Below, one piece after another: positions 28,233 through 43,000 of a DNA stretch of 64,000 bases. The notes under the pieces were generated by a model, which worked only from the letters and a program-made list of their open reading frames with translations, was not told where the DNA came from and did no database searches. How positions within the stretch are numbered: position 1 is the stretch's first letter; each line of letters opens with the position of its first letter. This DNA comes from Fistularia commersonii (taxonomy: Eukaryota; Chordata; Actinopteri; Syngnathiformes; Fistulariidae): positions 428,501 to 492,500 of the forward strand of contig JBBMNZ010000006.1 of assembly GCA_037954325.1 (NCBI GenBank), read 5' to 3'. The position numbers and the translations under genes are program-made.

Positions 28233-31200
28233 TATAAACAAATGCATGGTGCTTCCAGCCTTGATGGTGGTGAGGAAGAGCAGGAGACAAAAGAAGTTCT
28301 CACTTGTCCTTTGGGTCTTCAAAGCCCTGTGAGACAGAAAGAAGGGAAGGTTGAACCCCAAAGTTTGCAAACACAAGGCCCAGTTTGTGGCTAACGGATG
28401 CTAACGCATGCTAGGAGGGTTAGCTTAGCCTTGAGGATTAATTCAAGTGTTTCCACGAGACTTCGGGAAACCAGAAGTGAGCAGACCCTGCACTTGCATG
28501 CAAGCTACATCGGTTATGGACTAAAAGTGTGGTAGGTGCCATGTCCTGCTTGGACCTTCCTGCTCCTCAGGGGTTGGAGGTCTGAGTACCAACCAGACCC
28601 TGAATACAGAAGGACATGGCCTTGGGTAGAAACCCTCTTCCTCACCATCCTCTTCATCTCTTTGGAAATCTGGTTGCCCATCTGGTTGTAGATGTTGTGG
28701 GTGACAGAGTTGGTCCTCCCCCGGGTCATCTTGGCGATCATGGCCTTCTCTTCTTTCTGTGGGGAGGGCAGAGAGAACCTTTTAGAGCTTTTATCTTGTA
28801 CTGTTCCCTGACTGTACCTCCTTGTCCTTCAGCCTGGGCAGCTGTAGCGCCCCCTGGTGACAACAGAAGAGTGGAGCACATGAAGGTGTCGGGTCCTGAT
28901 GCCACGAGCTGCTTCTTCAAAGGTACAATGCTACTCATGAGACAAGTACCCGTTTGACAGCATGAGGACTTGCTTCTAGTTTTTCGGTACTTTCTCCAGA
29001 ATGGGCTCCCGGTACAAATCAGTGTAGAAGTTCTCCTTGCTTATGAAGTCCTAAATGGCCCAGAACTCTTAGAACCTCGTCACCCAGGTGCCATCACATC
29101 AGGAACTCTGCGAATTGCATCATATCTAAAAGTACTCTTAGAATCCCATCGTGTCCGAGTGACCTCATGGAACTCCGACCCCTTAAATCTTCAAGAGCAG
29201 AGCAGGAGCTGCAGCGTTCAGTTCCTCCGGTTCCCTCCTTTTATGTGGAGCGGCTTCAGATCCACCACGACGTCTATTGTATCATTTTAGCTGTTAGCAT
29301 GTAGCCATTAGCGCTACAGGTATTAGCAATGGGAAACCATTTCCCCCTCCCGGTCCTCGTTCCTTCTGTCTCCATCACACTCGAGGCAGAAGGCCGACAT
29401 CATTGAGCTGAGATCTGCCTGAGCTTCCTGCACCAGGAAAGGCGGTAGTTTCTTGGCTCCTGGGGAGAACATTGGGTTTCTGTAGATCATCTTAAAGAGT
29501 ATGGTCCAGGCCTGCTCTAGAGGGTCATCAGACCACCGGGTTGTGATTTGGAACCCCAGGGCTAGTTCTACACCTCATCGGGTCCATCTGATCTGGAAGT
29601 AGAGGAGCAGACCAAAGATCTCAGACCAAAGCTCTGGTCCAGTCTTCCCTCTGGTTCCCTGGAGCCACCCAGGTTTTGTCCAGAAGGTCAACTGGACGTT
29701 CCATGAAAGCAGGAGAAAGTCCTTCGCTTGAGCTTTTAAAATCAAGAAAGAACATCTGCGATGTTGGAGCTCCTCCGAACCCGGGAGAAGCTTCGGCAGG
29801 CGAATCCCGAATTCTTCAACTTCCTTGAAAATCAAAGCTACTTTTGCGAACAAGTCCAGAGGAGCGGAGGGCCAATGATGAAGAGTGGTGTTTGAAAGCA
29901 GCACCTTCAGGAGGACGGTGCTCCTGCACGTCCCTCCAGAGGTCCTCCATGGAAACACAGATGTTATCACCTGGACCTGAAGGAGCAGAACCCACTTGGA
30001 GTCTTGGTTGTGATCCTGCTGAACTCCCGAGACGGTGTCAGGACGTTTCGCTGGACCTGGAGCCCCAAGATGTACCTTCTCTGGTTCTTGTTGCTCAACC
30101 GGAGACGGTGTGAGTCAAGGAACGTCAGATGTGGTGACCAGAAGGTGGACCAGTCTACATTTTTCTAGGTCCAAACTCCATCGACTTCATCGTACACAGA
30201 TCTGAGATTTGAAGTGCACACCTGCTCCAGGACCATTTGTTGGAAGGTATCTGATGTCTGAAGAACCTTCACTTGTACCATCAGTGTTCTGTCCATCAAC
30301 CAGAGAAAAGGTCATGGCTGGAACTTGAGGACACACTTTGAAATAAAGAGTGGATCAAATTCTGCTGGAACGTCTCAAGAAAACCTGAACTATATGAAGC
30401 TGCCGTCTCGATCCTGGTACGAGCAGTGTCATCGCTTCCTGCAGGCCACTGCTGAAACTTGAAGGAACATCTTCAGACTGTCCTGCGAATGCACCTAGAA
30501 TCGTTCAAGCATCATCTGACAGCTGAACTTTTCGAGTTGCATCGTTCAAGAGATGACAGAGCCTCAGATGTTCTTCTGAGAAGTATCTTTAGTAGTTGTT
30601 TTACCCTTTTCTGACTGCAGCCCACAATGAGGTAGGTGTCGATGTTGTTCTTCTTCAGGTAGGGGTTCCGTTCCCCTCCTGCGCCCACTTCCACGTCATA
30701 GTCCCCATTCAGGTAGTTCAGGGTCTGCTTGGTGATATGGATACGCCTGCCGAGGGAAACGGGAACGTTACAAAGCCGGAAGAGCAACTCGGGGAACGGG
30801 AACAGCTCAGGCGCCATCGTTGCTACGGCGACGAACCCAGCTTTGCCGCCGGCCTCCATCTGATTGGCCAGCGTGACGTCGTTCGACCAGACGTCAAACT
30901 GCCACTTCCTGAGTCCAAGCACCCCGCAGTGCACGCGTCCGCTGTGGATGCCAACGCGCATGTTGACGTTCACGCCCGTCACCTCCCGGACCAACCTGCA
31001 GGGGGAGCAGGAAGTGCGTTAATAAACACAGATAAAGGAGCTTCGGTTGTCCCTGGTGGTGGCGGTGTAGGACTACAACTTCTGCAGAAGTCCACTGGGA
31101 CGACCCTGATCTGACCCCATTGTGTTCAAGTCGAGAAGAACCTGCAAGAATAATCCTTTTTCAGAGTCTTGTGACCTGAAGAGGTTGAAGAAGCTCTGGT

Positions 31201-32503
31201 GCAGCATCCTGATCAGAAGGTCAACCAGAGGCCTCTGTGACCTCGATGCTAACGTGATTTAGCTTGATGGACGATTTCCGCCGCACAACCGAAGGTCGCA
31301 AGTGCACAAAACTGAAACCTTGAAAGTTTGACCATCGGGCGTATACGCAAGAGTCATCTGACCAGAAGCCCTTGCACCCTTGGATACAGGCTACCCCTTG
31401 CTACCCCTCGCTACCCCTCGCTACCCCTCGCTACCCCCTTGTACTCCTCACAGGAACGATGGATGAACAATGAAGAGAAGGGATGCTGCTGATGCCACGT
31501 TCTGACACCCCATAAAGACATGTCTGACCTTCTGAAGGGACACAGAGTTGTATGCTCACCTGAGAACCAGGTGAAGCCATAAACTACATGCGTTGTCAGT
31601 TACTGTGGCGATAGAGGCCTCAGGAGAGCGTTTTTTTAAAGGTTATACAAACACAGACACGGAATGAGAGGAAGTGGGTGGGTCTTACGAGATGGCCTCT
31701 ATCATGTCCAACCCCATCTCCACGCAGCAGTGGGCGTGGTCCGCCCGGGCCTCCGGCAGCCCCGACACACAGTAGTAGCAGTCGCCAAGGATCTTGATCC
31801 GCAGGCAATGGTTCTCCTGCGGGCGAGAAACAACCAGAGGTCAGTGAACCGTCAACTCCAGGAACAAGGCGAAGGAGAGGTCGTCCAGCGAGGAGGTGAA
31901 AGGCCACTCAATGAAGCCCCAAAAAAAGAGATTCTGTCAGGACGTAAACAAACAGGAAGTTACGATAGACCTCCGAGCGGGAGGCGAAGAGTGGTGACGG
32001 ACATTCTCCGAGTGGTCAAACTGTGGATCTGCATAAGTGGCATCAACGAGACTCATTCTGAGGAGAAGCTGCGGAAACACCCTGGTTTGAGAGGAGCGTG
32101 TCCGAAAACAGGAAGGAGGTTCATTGGAGACTTTAAGTTGTCCGGACATGTGAAGAACAGTTGTACGTCTCCATGTGAGTGAGAGCAGGAGTTCAGCCTG
32201 GACCAATCAGAGGCCCTCATACAGAGACATACAACTCCTGCCCTCTCATTCACACCTCTGGGCAATTCAGGCTCTCCAATAAACCACCTCCAGGTGTTTG
32301 GAACCCTGAGGAACCCCAGCCAGACCCGGGTAGAACATAGAGACTCCACAAGGAAAGGCCACGACCGGGGAATCCAACCAGGGACCTCCTTGCTGCGAGG
32401 GGGCGGAGCTAACCGCTAGCAAACATCTCGTGAACTGGAGATGTGCAGCTTCTGACTCCGAGGAAATCAAGGTTTTACGGCAGCCGCGATTCAGGCCGTG
32501 ATT

Positions 32504-32576
<73 letters not shown>

Positions 32577-32934
32577 TGTGTGTGTGTGTGTGTGATTGCA
32601 GGAGGCCCGGCAGAACGCCGTGTCCCATGATAGCCACCTGAGTGTCTCTCCAGCACATGGCTGTGGCAAAATACAAAAAGAGCCACTGTGTTGAAGAGCA
32701 CAAACACTGCGAGTGTGTGTGTGTGTGTGTTTAATGAGCACATGCGCATGTTTACACACACACACACACACACACACTCACACACTCTCACACACACACA
32801 CAAAGTGCATCTGGTGTTGACATAAAGTGTCAGCGCTTTTGTTTTTTCTCTTGTGCCATTGTGCTCGTTAAGCTCATAAATATTAATTGGCTCCTGGTTT
32901 CAGCTTTCATAAACAAATGACACACACTCACATG

Positions 32935-32968
<34 letters not shown>

Positions 32969-35900
32969 GCAGAACCTGCAGCGTCCAGATAGGAGGAAGG
33001 AAAACATCTACAATCATGAATGTATAAACGTGGCTGCAGGAGGTTGAAGATACAGGAAGTTGTATTTTGGGGAAAAAGTGCAGAAATAAAGGTGTCTGGA
33101 GAGACTTTAAGAAGTATTTTGTGATATTTTGAAAGCTACGTGTCGTCTGGGTAACAGGGTTTCCTGCTGTTTCTTCATCAGACTGGACGTGGAGAGCGAG
33201 AGCCACCGGGACGTTAGCAAGAGGATCGCAAATGTTCCTGATGGTTGAGGACTACAAGTATGGCGTCCGTGGCAAGGCCTGGGGATTGACCCGGTTTCAA
33301 CTCTTGATGTGACCCGCTTGTTCTGAGAACGTTCGGAGGGACTGGGTTTCTAGGGCTCTTGGTGGGTGGAACCACCACCTGGAGGTCTGGAAGGTCCCCG
33401 GTTAGCTTCACTTCCTGTTGTTTACCCTCGTCAACAACAGGAGCATCTCGTCTCCTTCCCGACGCCTCTGCAAACCGATCCCGACAAGTACTTCACGCCG
33501 ATGCTGCACCTCGAGGCTTCGGTTGCGACACCGGTAGTACTTCTGCGAGCGCTGGCTCAATCATCTGCTCTGAGGAGCTTCACAACAGCATGGTCTCCTC
33601 CAGGTGACCCCTGGTTGTCCTCCACACCTCCTACCTCAGGAGGAGATGCCGTTTTGAAAAGCCTCCTCTCATTCACTGCTCCGACTGAACCTGGACTTTA
33701 AGGAGCTCAGAAACCTTGACGTACACTTGGAAAATCAGCTCAGATGGACCTCCTCTGGTCAATGAATGAACCTATAACTGGAGAGGAGGTGTGTGTGTGT
33801 GTGTGTGTGTGTGTGCAGAGCCTTACCGCCGCTAGCTTGTCGAAGCGAGCGAAGAGCTCGTTGAGTGTCATCACCAGCTCGTGGGCGGTGCACTGCGAGG
33901 CCAGCATGGTGAAGCCCTCGATGTCGGCAAACAAGATGCTGCAGAAACAGGAGGACAGTTCAACATGTCTTGATCTTTTCTTCTGCTCCGAAGGAGGAGG
34001 TCGGTCAGAGTCTTTCCTGGAGCAGGTGGAGACGGGATTGGGCTCCTTCAGAACGAGTCCTATCCCCTTCTTCCCTCAACAAGATACCGGTAACTTCCTG
34101 GTCACTGGTTCCTTTCCGGAGGAAATAAAGGGACGGTGCCTTCAAGCCACCTGCCCGACGGTGCTGGCGGAAGCAGCTCTACTTTGTGTCGGACCTCATT
34201 CGGTATGCTTTACTGACTCCTCCTCCATCTGAGGAGGCCCTGGACCGAGACCAGGAGATCCCAAGTCTTGCATTCTGATGCTTCGCCCGCACCAGTGGCC
34301 CGAGTGGCCAACGCTTCCCCACCAACAAGTGGAAGGTATCTCTTCAGGGCGTGAGTAGCATGAACCCCCCCGTCACACAGCGGAGATACAAGGAGGTCCA
34401 ACTGTGAGTTGAAGGTCGTGTCGACCTGCGAGCTCACCGTGTGAGACTTCGGCAAACATCTGAGACAATCCGCTGAAAGAAACCAAAACACCTTGTAAAG
34501 CAACGGCTCGTCAATCAGTCACTCCCGGATCGATCCCGTTGTCCGGTACGTCAATAAAGCAGAGGGGTGAACAAGAGAAGCCCAGGGTGGTCCTTCAAAA
34601 GAGCACGAGAAGGAGGGGATCCAGGAGTGAGGGGGTTTGTTCCTCCCCTCTGCGAGCATACAGAGCCAAACAGGGTCGCCACTGTTGGACTTTGTGCCGC
34701 CAGATTGCGACACTCGGGTCTGTTTAGAAGCTGCTTTGTGCTTCGGACCCCCCAGGAAGGAGGGCTATAAATAAACAAAGATCTCAGACCAAACGAGTTC
34801 GCTGGAATCACATGAAGCTCACTCCCATCACATGGAGCTCACAGGGTGGGAGGCCGGCAGCGCCGCCGAGAGCCGTGGCCTGTTTCTGCAGGCGGGCGAG
34901 CGAGTCGGACGCCCCGGCGACAAGGTGCCGTTGGACATCCTAGGGTTAACCCTTCATTCCCTGCTTTCAGGGGAACGCCCTCCTCTTCATCCAGGACGGA
35001 TTAGGAGTCCCGATATGTCTGGGAGATGCTGATTGTTTGCAGCAGACTGTTCGGAACAGGTGACACCAGAAGTGAAACGGCCAGAAGCTTGACCCTCCGG
35101 ACCATGACTTCAGGATCAGGAATGGGTCCTCAGGCTGTTCGGAGTTTGCACAGTGCTCCAGCTGTTACCCAGATCTTCCCCACAGAAGGACCAAAGGTGA
35201 GCTTGGTCCCTCTGCGACGGAGGTGATGGCACAAAGTACCCGTTGCAGGTCCACAGGCAACCGTCAGGGGGCTTCAGACGCTGCAGGTCCAAAAACTCTG
35301 ATACCAAAGGAATGAAACACTGGCTTTCCTAGAACAGCTCTGTTGCTAACTACTGGAAGTAGTTAGCTTGGACGGCTAATGATCACCAGCAAGTGCGCTG
35401 TCAGGAGGAAGTTGGGTGTCATGGAGACGTCGTTTCGGGATGGAAACGCCAAACTCCAGTTGCTGTCCAGCTACTTGAGAACAGCGTTTGCTGTGCCTGA
35501 AAATAGGGTTACGGAAACGTACTCTGGAGTTGAAAGATCTGAGAACATTTCCATCTCCATGGAGATGTGGACACCGGGGTTGGCTTGGTGGACCACAACA
35601 AAGATGGCGGTCAGACAGGAAGTGTAGTTTCAGTTATCACAAAATCCAAGTGCTAACTACTTGTCTGGCACTACTTGTCTTCTACTCTAGTGCGTCCTAC
35701 AGTTCCCCGAACAGCTAGCGACATCGATGATGCTAAGCTAGCAGCTGAGAGTCGGATGGACGAACCGCCTGACGACTCCATTTCTCAACAAGCCAGATCC
35801 TCGCTCCCTACGTTCTGCGGTCCGTGGACCAGATGATCACATGGGCTTCACTTCAAAAGGAACCCAGTAAAAGCTCTCAAACTGCCTTTTCTCCGCCCAA

Positions 35901-38152
35901 TCGAGGCATGTCGATGTTACCAGGAGGCACCTCCTTGCAGAACATCTCCATGTCACGTTGAACTTGATCTTTTTTTGCCAGTATGAATGTCGCCCCGTCA
36001 CGTGACCTCCTTGAAACGTGGTAATTAGCGTAGCAATTGTTTGAATCGTGATGAAGGAAGTAAAAGAGGCTCATTGTTCTTTCATCTGCTCCTCCCTTCC
36101 TTCTGACTCCACCCAATGCTGTTGCAAGTAGACCTTTGGGGTCTAGACGGGAGGTTCAGCCGAGGTGAAGATGGAAGCCGTTGGAGAGATGGACTGGAGC
36201 CTCCTCTTGGTCCCGGTTTTGAACCCCCTCCTTGTCAACCCTTACAAGGCGTACGGCTACCAGATACCCAACTAGTTTATCCCCGTCAAGCCTCATGACG
36301 GAAAAGATGGCAAAAAGAAAAGAAGGCGCTGCGCTGCGTGGACAGAGGACTTGGGATTTGGATCTGCGCTGTGGCTTTTACGGATCTCCCGGTGAAAAAG
36401 GTTCCCGACCCCTCCTTAAGATGGACCTGCTCAGCCATCAGGGAGGGAGTCATTGACACCTCCAGGTTGAAGGCGGTCCTGGACCTCATGGGGGTTTTGG
36501 GAGTGGAGGGTTCAACAGCAGAAGAACCCCGCATGGTCTCAGGACTCATGGTTAAAGGTGGACCTTAATAAGGAACCAGGAGGTTCAGAACTACCAGCTG
36601 CTCCTATCCTTACAATACTGGCCACTGAAGTGTTTGTCTTCACCAGAGAACATCTTGTCACGACAGCTTGGTGGGCTGCAGCAGATCGCAGCGGAGGGTC
36701 CAACCATTCACCCCTATAGACTATTTGGAGCCTTCAAGGAACCTGAAGAGAACCCTGGAAGAAGAGCGTGGCGAGAACAACCAAGAGTTAGCTTTAAGTT
36801 TCAGTGCTAACCAGGTGAGCTAACAACGCCTCGAGTCCCTCCCCACTTTGGTCGCCTCCTTCCTCCTGTCCCTTCCTGGTTACTGACCTCTTCTGTAATT
36901 CCAAAAAAAGCCGCCTCAGAGGACATTAGCAGGAACAAAAGGGGGTTCCTGGTTCCTCAAGGTTCTAAAAAGCTCTGACTGACAAATCAATTAACGCTAA
37001 AATACCAGAGTTTCCATCTGGAGTGTCTCACTCTGATTGGCTGCTGGTGACGGAGGGGAGTCACTGGTCAAATCGTAAAGTTCTAAGATGTTTCCAGCTC
37101 AGGTCTGGTTGCAGGAAGTAGCCTCCTCCAGGGGAAGCTTCTGTCCCTGCATTCCCACAGGCAGAGGGACCACGGTAGGGTCCTGGTGCGACGTGGACCT
37201 TCAGCTCCACACTCCAAAACAAGCCACTGAAGAAGTAGAAGAGGAAGATGGCACGAACACCACGGAGGTGGAAGCTTCCACAGAGTTCATGGACCATCAG
37301 ATGGTTGAAGTGTTTGTATCTTCTCCCTGCATTGCTTCACCGTGCGAAGAACCCCGTTAGCTGTTAGCTAACACCCAAATGTAGATGTTCTCCTGCAAGT
37401 CCTGGAAACGCCTCTGAGGCGTAGTGGGCCAGAAGAGCTTGGAGCTCTTGGACTTTGCTGCTTCTGTCCATTTTCTCAGCAGTGACCACCATCTAGAAAG
37501 TGGTGCTCCACAAGAAGGTCAAGGTTCAAGGTTCCTTCCAGGTTCTTGGTTCTAGGAGCTGAGATCCATGGTCCCTGGTTCCTCTGCTGTCCTGATGCAC
37601 CAAGTTCCTGAGAAGGTTCTAGCAACTGCAAAAACTCCCATGTTGTCCATGTGTCCTTCCTCCTCTTCTTCAGTGGTTGGTTTTCAAGTGTGGTGCTGAA
37701 GGTGCTGAAGGTGCTGAAGGTGCTTTCCGTGGTCCCTCACTCCCATTCGACAGCTGTGCTTCCAGCCGCCCCCCCATGGAGAAGCGTAGCTAACTAATTA
37801 GCGCTCCTGCTAACCTGCTAGCTTCCAGCAGGAGCGCCCAACCCCCCGCCGAGGGTTCACATGATCTGATCTTCTGCTCTTCAGCTTCTGGGAACAAAAC
37901 CCGGCGTTGTGTGTTTGTCAGGTTTGTCCCAGACACTCGCGGTTCCTTCTTCTGGGCTCATGTGCTCGGCTAACCCCGTCACATGGTCGGTATCTGATCG
38001 CCCGTCGGTTGGAGGCGGATGAAAGATGCCAAAGAGCTCCTGGTCTGGAACCTGCTCCGTCCTCTGGGCCTTCAAACGCCACTTCAAAGGGACCCATCAA
38101 TGGCCGCCATTGTGTGCGCAGATTTCAGCTCCCACCTGACCGACAAAGCCCC

Positions 38153-38206
<54 letters not shown>

Positions 38207-40023
38207 GACTGACTGTGTGTTCTTACACCTCTAAACATCTCCAAACATCTCGCACCACCAGAACGTATCTAGAGAACCGCAACAGACGTCGCCAGCTTCT
38301 ACCCGCGGCCATCAAGACCAGAGGACCAATGGGGAGCCGAGCCTGGGCTCCTCAACCGTGACTGCTGGAACCTTCTGGGGACTCTGGAGCTCGGAGCGAG
38401 GTCCATCAGAAACGTTCCCCTCGGGGAGACGTTTCTTGGATCACCGTTGCGATAAAGACGAAGAGCAGCAGAGGTTTGGAAGGACACTTGAACCCGTTGG
38501 AACTGTGAGAAGGTCATCATGAAGAAGATGCAGCTTGGAACATCTGCTCTGGACTGAGATTTCTGGACGTGTGCTGTAACTGCTCAGTTGTTGCACCACT
38601 CACTTGAGTTTATGTGAAAGAGGAGAAAAGTGTCTCCAAGCAGACGTCCAAGACGGCCTCCTGAAAGGCCGAGGTGACTCTGGATCTCCATGACTTGAAG
38701 GGTTTGGATCCAAAACCTTGCTTACAAGCTTTCAAGGGAGGTCCGAGTGTGGCCATCAGAAGCTTGCGATTCTGCATGGGCTTGCAGCTGTTTACATCAT
38801 GACTGTTCCGTGGCTGCTTGCCATCTGCTCCTTTGTCCAGAAGCTCATCAGCGCAGCTTCTGAAAGTGTTTGGGACCCAACATGGCGGCGCAGCGGAAGT
38901 AGGAAGTAGAAATTTCAAGGCACCAGGGCAAAGGTTCCCCCCTGAGGACTTGTATGCCTAAGACATACATCCTCCACCCAAGGGTTGGAGGATATCCAGC
39001 ACCGACCTCCTCATCAGGGCTCGGCGTCAGTACGCCAAGAACCCTGAGGAGCAAGAACCAATCAGCAAAGACCACAGAAAACTGCCAGGATCATGGAGGT
39101 GTTTGCAGATGACACAGTGATCTGCAGTGCAAGCAGGGAGCAGGGGGAGGGTGATCTAGAGGGGTGGAGGTATGCTCCTGGAGAGGAGAGGGATGGAGGT
39201 TAGCTGGAACAGCATGGCCACTCCAGTGGAAGGGTGAGGCTACAGATGGAGAAGGTGGAGGAGTTTAAGCACAGAAGGTCGACAGACCAGAGCCACGGAG
39301 AGGGTGGAGAAGAGGTGAAGGAAGTTGTGCGGGCAGGTCGGAACGGGTGGAAGAAAGGGTCAGCCACGGGTTCTGGCTTGGAGACACCGAGGAGGCCGAG
39401 CCGGAGGCTGCGGAGATGATGTTGGAGGTTCCTCTTTGGGAGTGAGGAGGACGGAGAGGATCAGGGAAGGAGTCCATCAGAGGGACGGCACACTGAGATG
39501 GTTGGGACATGGACAGAGGAGGGACGGTGGAGATCTGGGTCGCAGGTCGGGACCTTCGCCCTGGCGCTACCTGACATTGTCGTGCTTCTGGATGTAAATC
39601 TTGTGAAACATCATGTCCTCCTGCTTGGCGTTGATGTCGGCTTTCATCTCCATGGCGACGTGCCGGGGAAGCACAGAGAGCAAGAGGCGTTCCTGCCGGG
39701 GAGGAGAAGAGAAGCTCAGGCGTGAAGAAGCGAAGGAGAACCTCGTGGGTCCACCAACATCTAGACTCACCTGCTGCTGGTTCTCCCTCTGGGAGTGGAG
39801 GCGGGCCTGGATGCACTGCCTGGTCTCCTGGAAGGCCTGGCGCTGGGCGCCCTCCACCGGGTAGTGGGTGCAGACGCCCACGATGTTGGTGCAGGAGAAG
39901 ATCATGATGTTGGACACGATCTGGAGGAGAGTCGACAGGAGGCGCCGTAAGTGAGAGGCCTGGAGCCGACCCTCGGCAAAATAGCATCAATCGGACAAGG
40001 TTCAGCATTAACGGGCTTCCTCT

Positions 40024-40088
<65 letters not shown>

Positions 40089-43000
40089 AGGCTACACGGT
40101 TATCAGTGGAACTGCCGGTTTGTTGAACTAGCAAGGAATTCACTCTGACACACTTGCTAAACTATTTGGCCCCCCAGCTCCACCTCCAGCCCCTCCAGGG
40201 ATGAAGATGGACCACCACATGTCCACCTGAGGTCCACCTGAGGTTCAGCACCAGTCCGACCCCCATCCGAGACAGGATGGTTGATTCGGACGTTTGTTAG
40301 CTGAGCCGGCGGACAGGAAACAGGAAGTGCCAGGTGAGCCTTCGTGAGCTGAGGTGGGTAGACTAACCACCTTCTGACCCGGTGTGTCCAGGGACTAAGA
40401 TCCAGGAGAGAACATCTCCTCCTCCTCCTTCTCCTGTCAGGAGCTCCAAGTGAAGAGCGAGCTTCAACATCCTGCACACACACTTTCAAACTCAAATCCA
40501 GTATCTCATTCAGAGGTGCTGGAACCAGTTCTGACAGGAACCAGACCTCCAGGGACTGGACCCATGGGAACCAGACCTCCAAGAACCAGACCTCCAGGGA
40601 CTGGACCCATGGGAACCAGACCTCCAAGAACCAGACCTCCAGGGTCTGGACCCATGGGAACCAGACCTCCAGGAACCAGACCTCCAAGGACTGGACCTCC
40701 AGGGTCTGGACCCAGGGGAACCAGACCTTTGGGACTAGACTAATCTGCTCAAGCATTAATAATAATCCACAGCAAATTGATAATCCAACACCGTTCAGAA
40801 TAATCTCCCACAGATCACTCATCAGCATGGACCAATAATAATCCATCACAGATTACTAACTATAAACCAGATTAATGATAATCTACCAAAGATGACTGAA
40901 AATCTACCACAGATTTAGAATAATCTACCAGATCAATAATAATCTACCGCAGATTAATAATCTAACACCTATTCATAATGATATAGCACAAATCAATAAT
41001 AATCTAACACAGATTAATAACACAATCCAACAGATTAATAATAATCAACCAGAGATTAGTAATAGTCTAACACAGATGAATAATAATCTACGGTATTGAT
41101 AATCTACCAGCAAACCAGCACTGATCAATAGTAATCTATCAGATTGCTAATAATCTATCACAGATGAGCTCGGGATGTGCTCGGGTTCTAAGATCTCCGT
41201 GGAAGCGAACCTTCTCCGCCCGGACACTCGGGTGTTTTTGGAACCGACCAATCGGGAGCTTCCCCTCCCCGAAGCGAAGGCCCGAACTGAGCGCGTGCAG
41301 AAGCGCCGCCATGGAAACGCCAGGCGTTCGCCGGTCTCCCAGCAGGGCGACACAAACATCTCGCTCAGCACCACCTTATTTGGAGGCGGGTTTTCCCTTC
41401 CGCCGCAGGTCATGTGACCGCTCCGTTATCAAATCCCGGCGGCGGCAGATTACCAGAGTTAATCATAAACCGCCGGCGGCGGCGCGGAACCCTGAACCCT
41501 GCTATCAGCGACCGGCCAAACAGGAAACGCTCTTGAGAGCCCGCCAAGAAGGCGCCCTCAACCCCTTCGCGGGGACGGTCCTTGCCGCCGGCCAATCAGG
41601 CGTCAAAGGCGGAGTCTTGGGTTGCCCCCTTTTCTGATTGGCCGGCAGATGATTCCAACAACTCCAGGTGTCCGGAGGGGCGGAGCCTGTGGGGGCGGAG
41701 CATGTGCGGCTTCCCCTGTGAGGGCATCGCACGAACAGCTTGTTGTTCTTAGCGTGCTAACAGAAGGAGCTAAGCAGATACCAACGCCATCGTCACAGTT
41801 GTCTCCAGAGCCTGGAGAGAACCAAGACCAGAACATGGATGGAACCCTTGCAGGAGAACATGGAGATGCACAGATAAAGTACAGTCCACTGGTGGATTAG
41901 AACCAGCACCCTTCTTCTCTTAGAAGACTCCTGACTCCTCCAGACTTGTATCTCCACCCCCAAAAGAGCCACAATGAACAAACAACATCTTGTCTCTACG
42001 CAGAACGTCAGAGATGGAACCACAACTACTTCTTTCATCAGTCAAGATGCTTCAAGATGTCTTTATTGGTCTTCCGGGGATGTTGAAGGAAGGAAAGGAG
42101 GTGTACATGTCCTCGGTGAGAGGCTGATGGGACATACCACTTCTGGATGTACCAGATAGCACAGATAGTGTAGTGGAAGTACAAGTGGTCGTAGCAGTAG
42201 TACTCAGAAGAGGCCCGGTACTTCTACCGCGGTGGAGACGAGGCTCCACCAGCAGAAGCCGGCTTGAAAAATAGAAACCGTTGGAGTCACAAGACCACAT
42301 GACCTGGGCGGGCGGTGGGAGGAGGGCTGAGCGTCGGTGGGCGGGGGCAAGATAATAGGAAAATAGCATTTGGGGGGTTGGGGTAGGGGGACTCTTAATT
42401 GCCTGGAAATGCATCTCCGTCCGCTCCGTCTCCACCGATACTCTTGATCCAATTACATCGGCGGCGCTGGAAGAAGGTGCAGCTCGGCACCGCACACTGG
42501 GGCGCATTGTATGCACGCCGGAGCGGCTAATGCAGGTCATGTGCTGCGATGATCGCCGCCGCCGGTCACCCCCCCCCCCCCCCCCCCGCGGCCCGAGCCG
42601 CTCACATGAGCACCCCCACCTCACCGCCGCCCTTCCCCCCCCCTGCACCAACCGGCGGATTTCACCCGATTTTCCACTCTAAGCCGTCAGCTGCCTCCAG
42701 AACCTGATGCAGTCGGACCAAAGAATTGGGGACAGGTTGTTGTTGTTGTTGTTGTTGTTGTTGTCCAGAGTGTGACTTTCTCGAGAACCAAACTCTCGTT
42801 TCTCCGCCCCTCCCAGACGACTTTGTGACGGAGCGGCTTTATTTTGAAAGTATCTGGCAGCTTTGACCTGGTCCGGGTCACCTCCTAAAGCCAAGCATAC
42901 AAGGTCCGGCCCAAGAGAGCCAGAAGCTGCAGGGCAAGAAGCAAAGGACGACCCTTATTTGCACAAGTCCTTGAAAGATACCAAGTCAGAACCACCTTGT

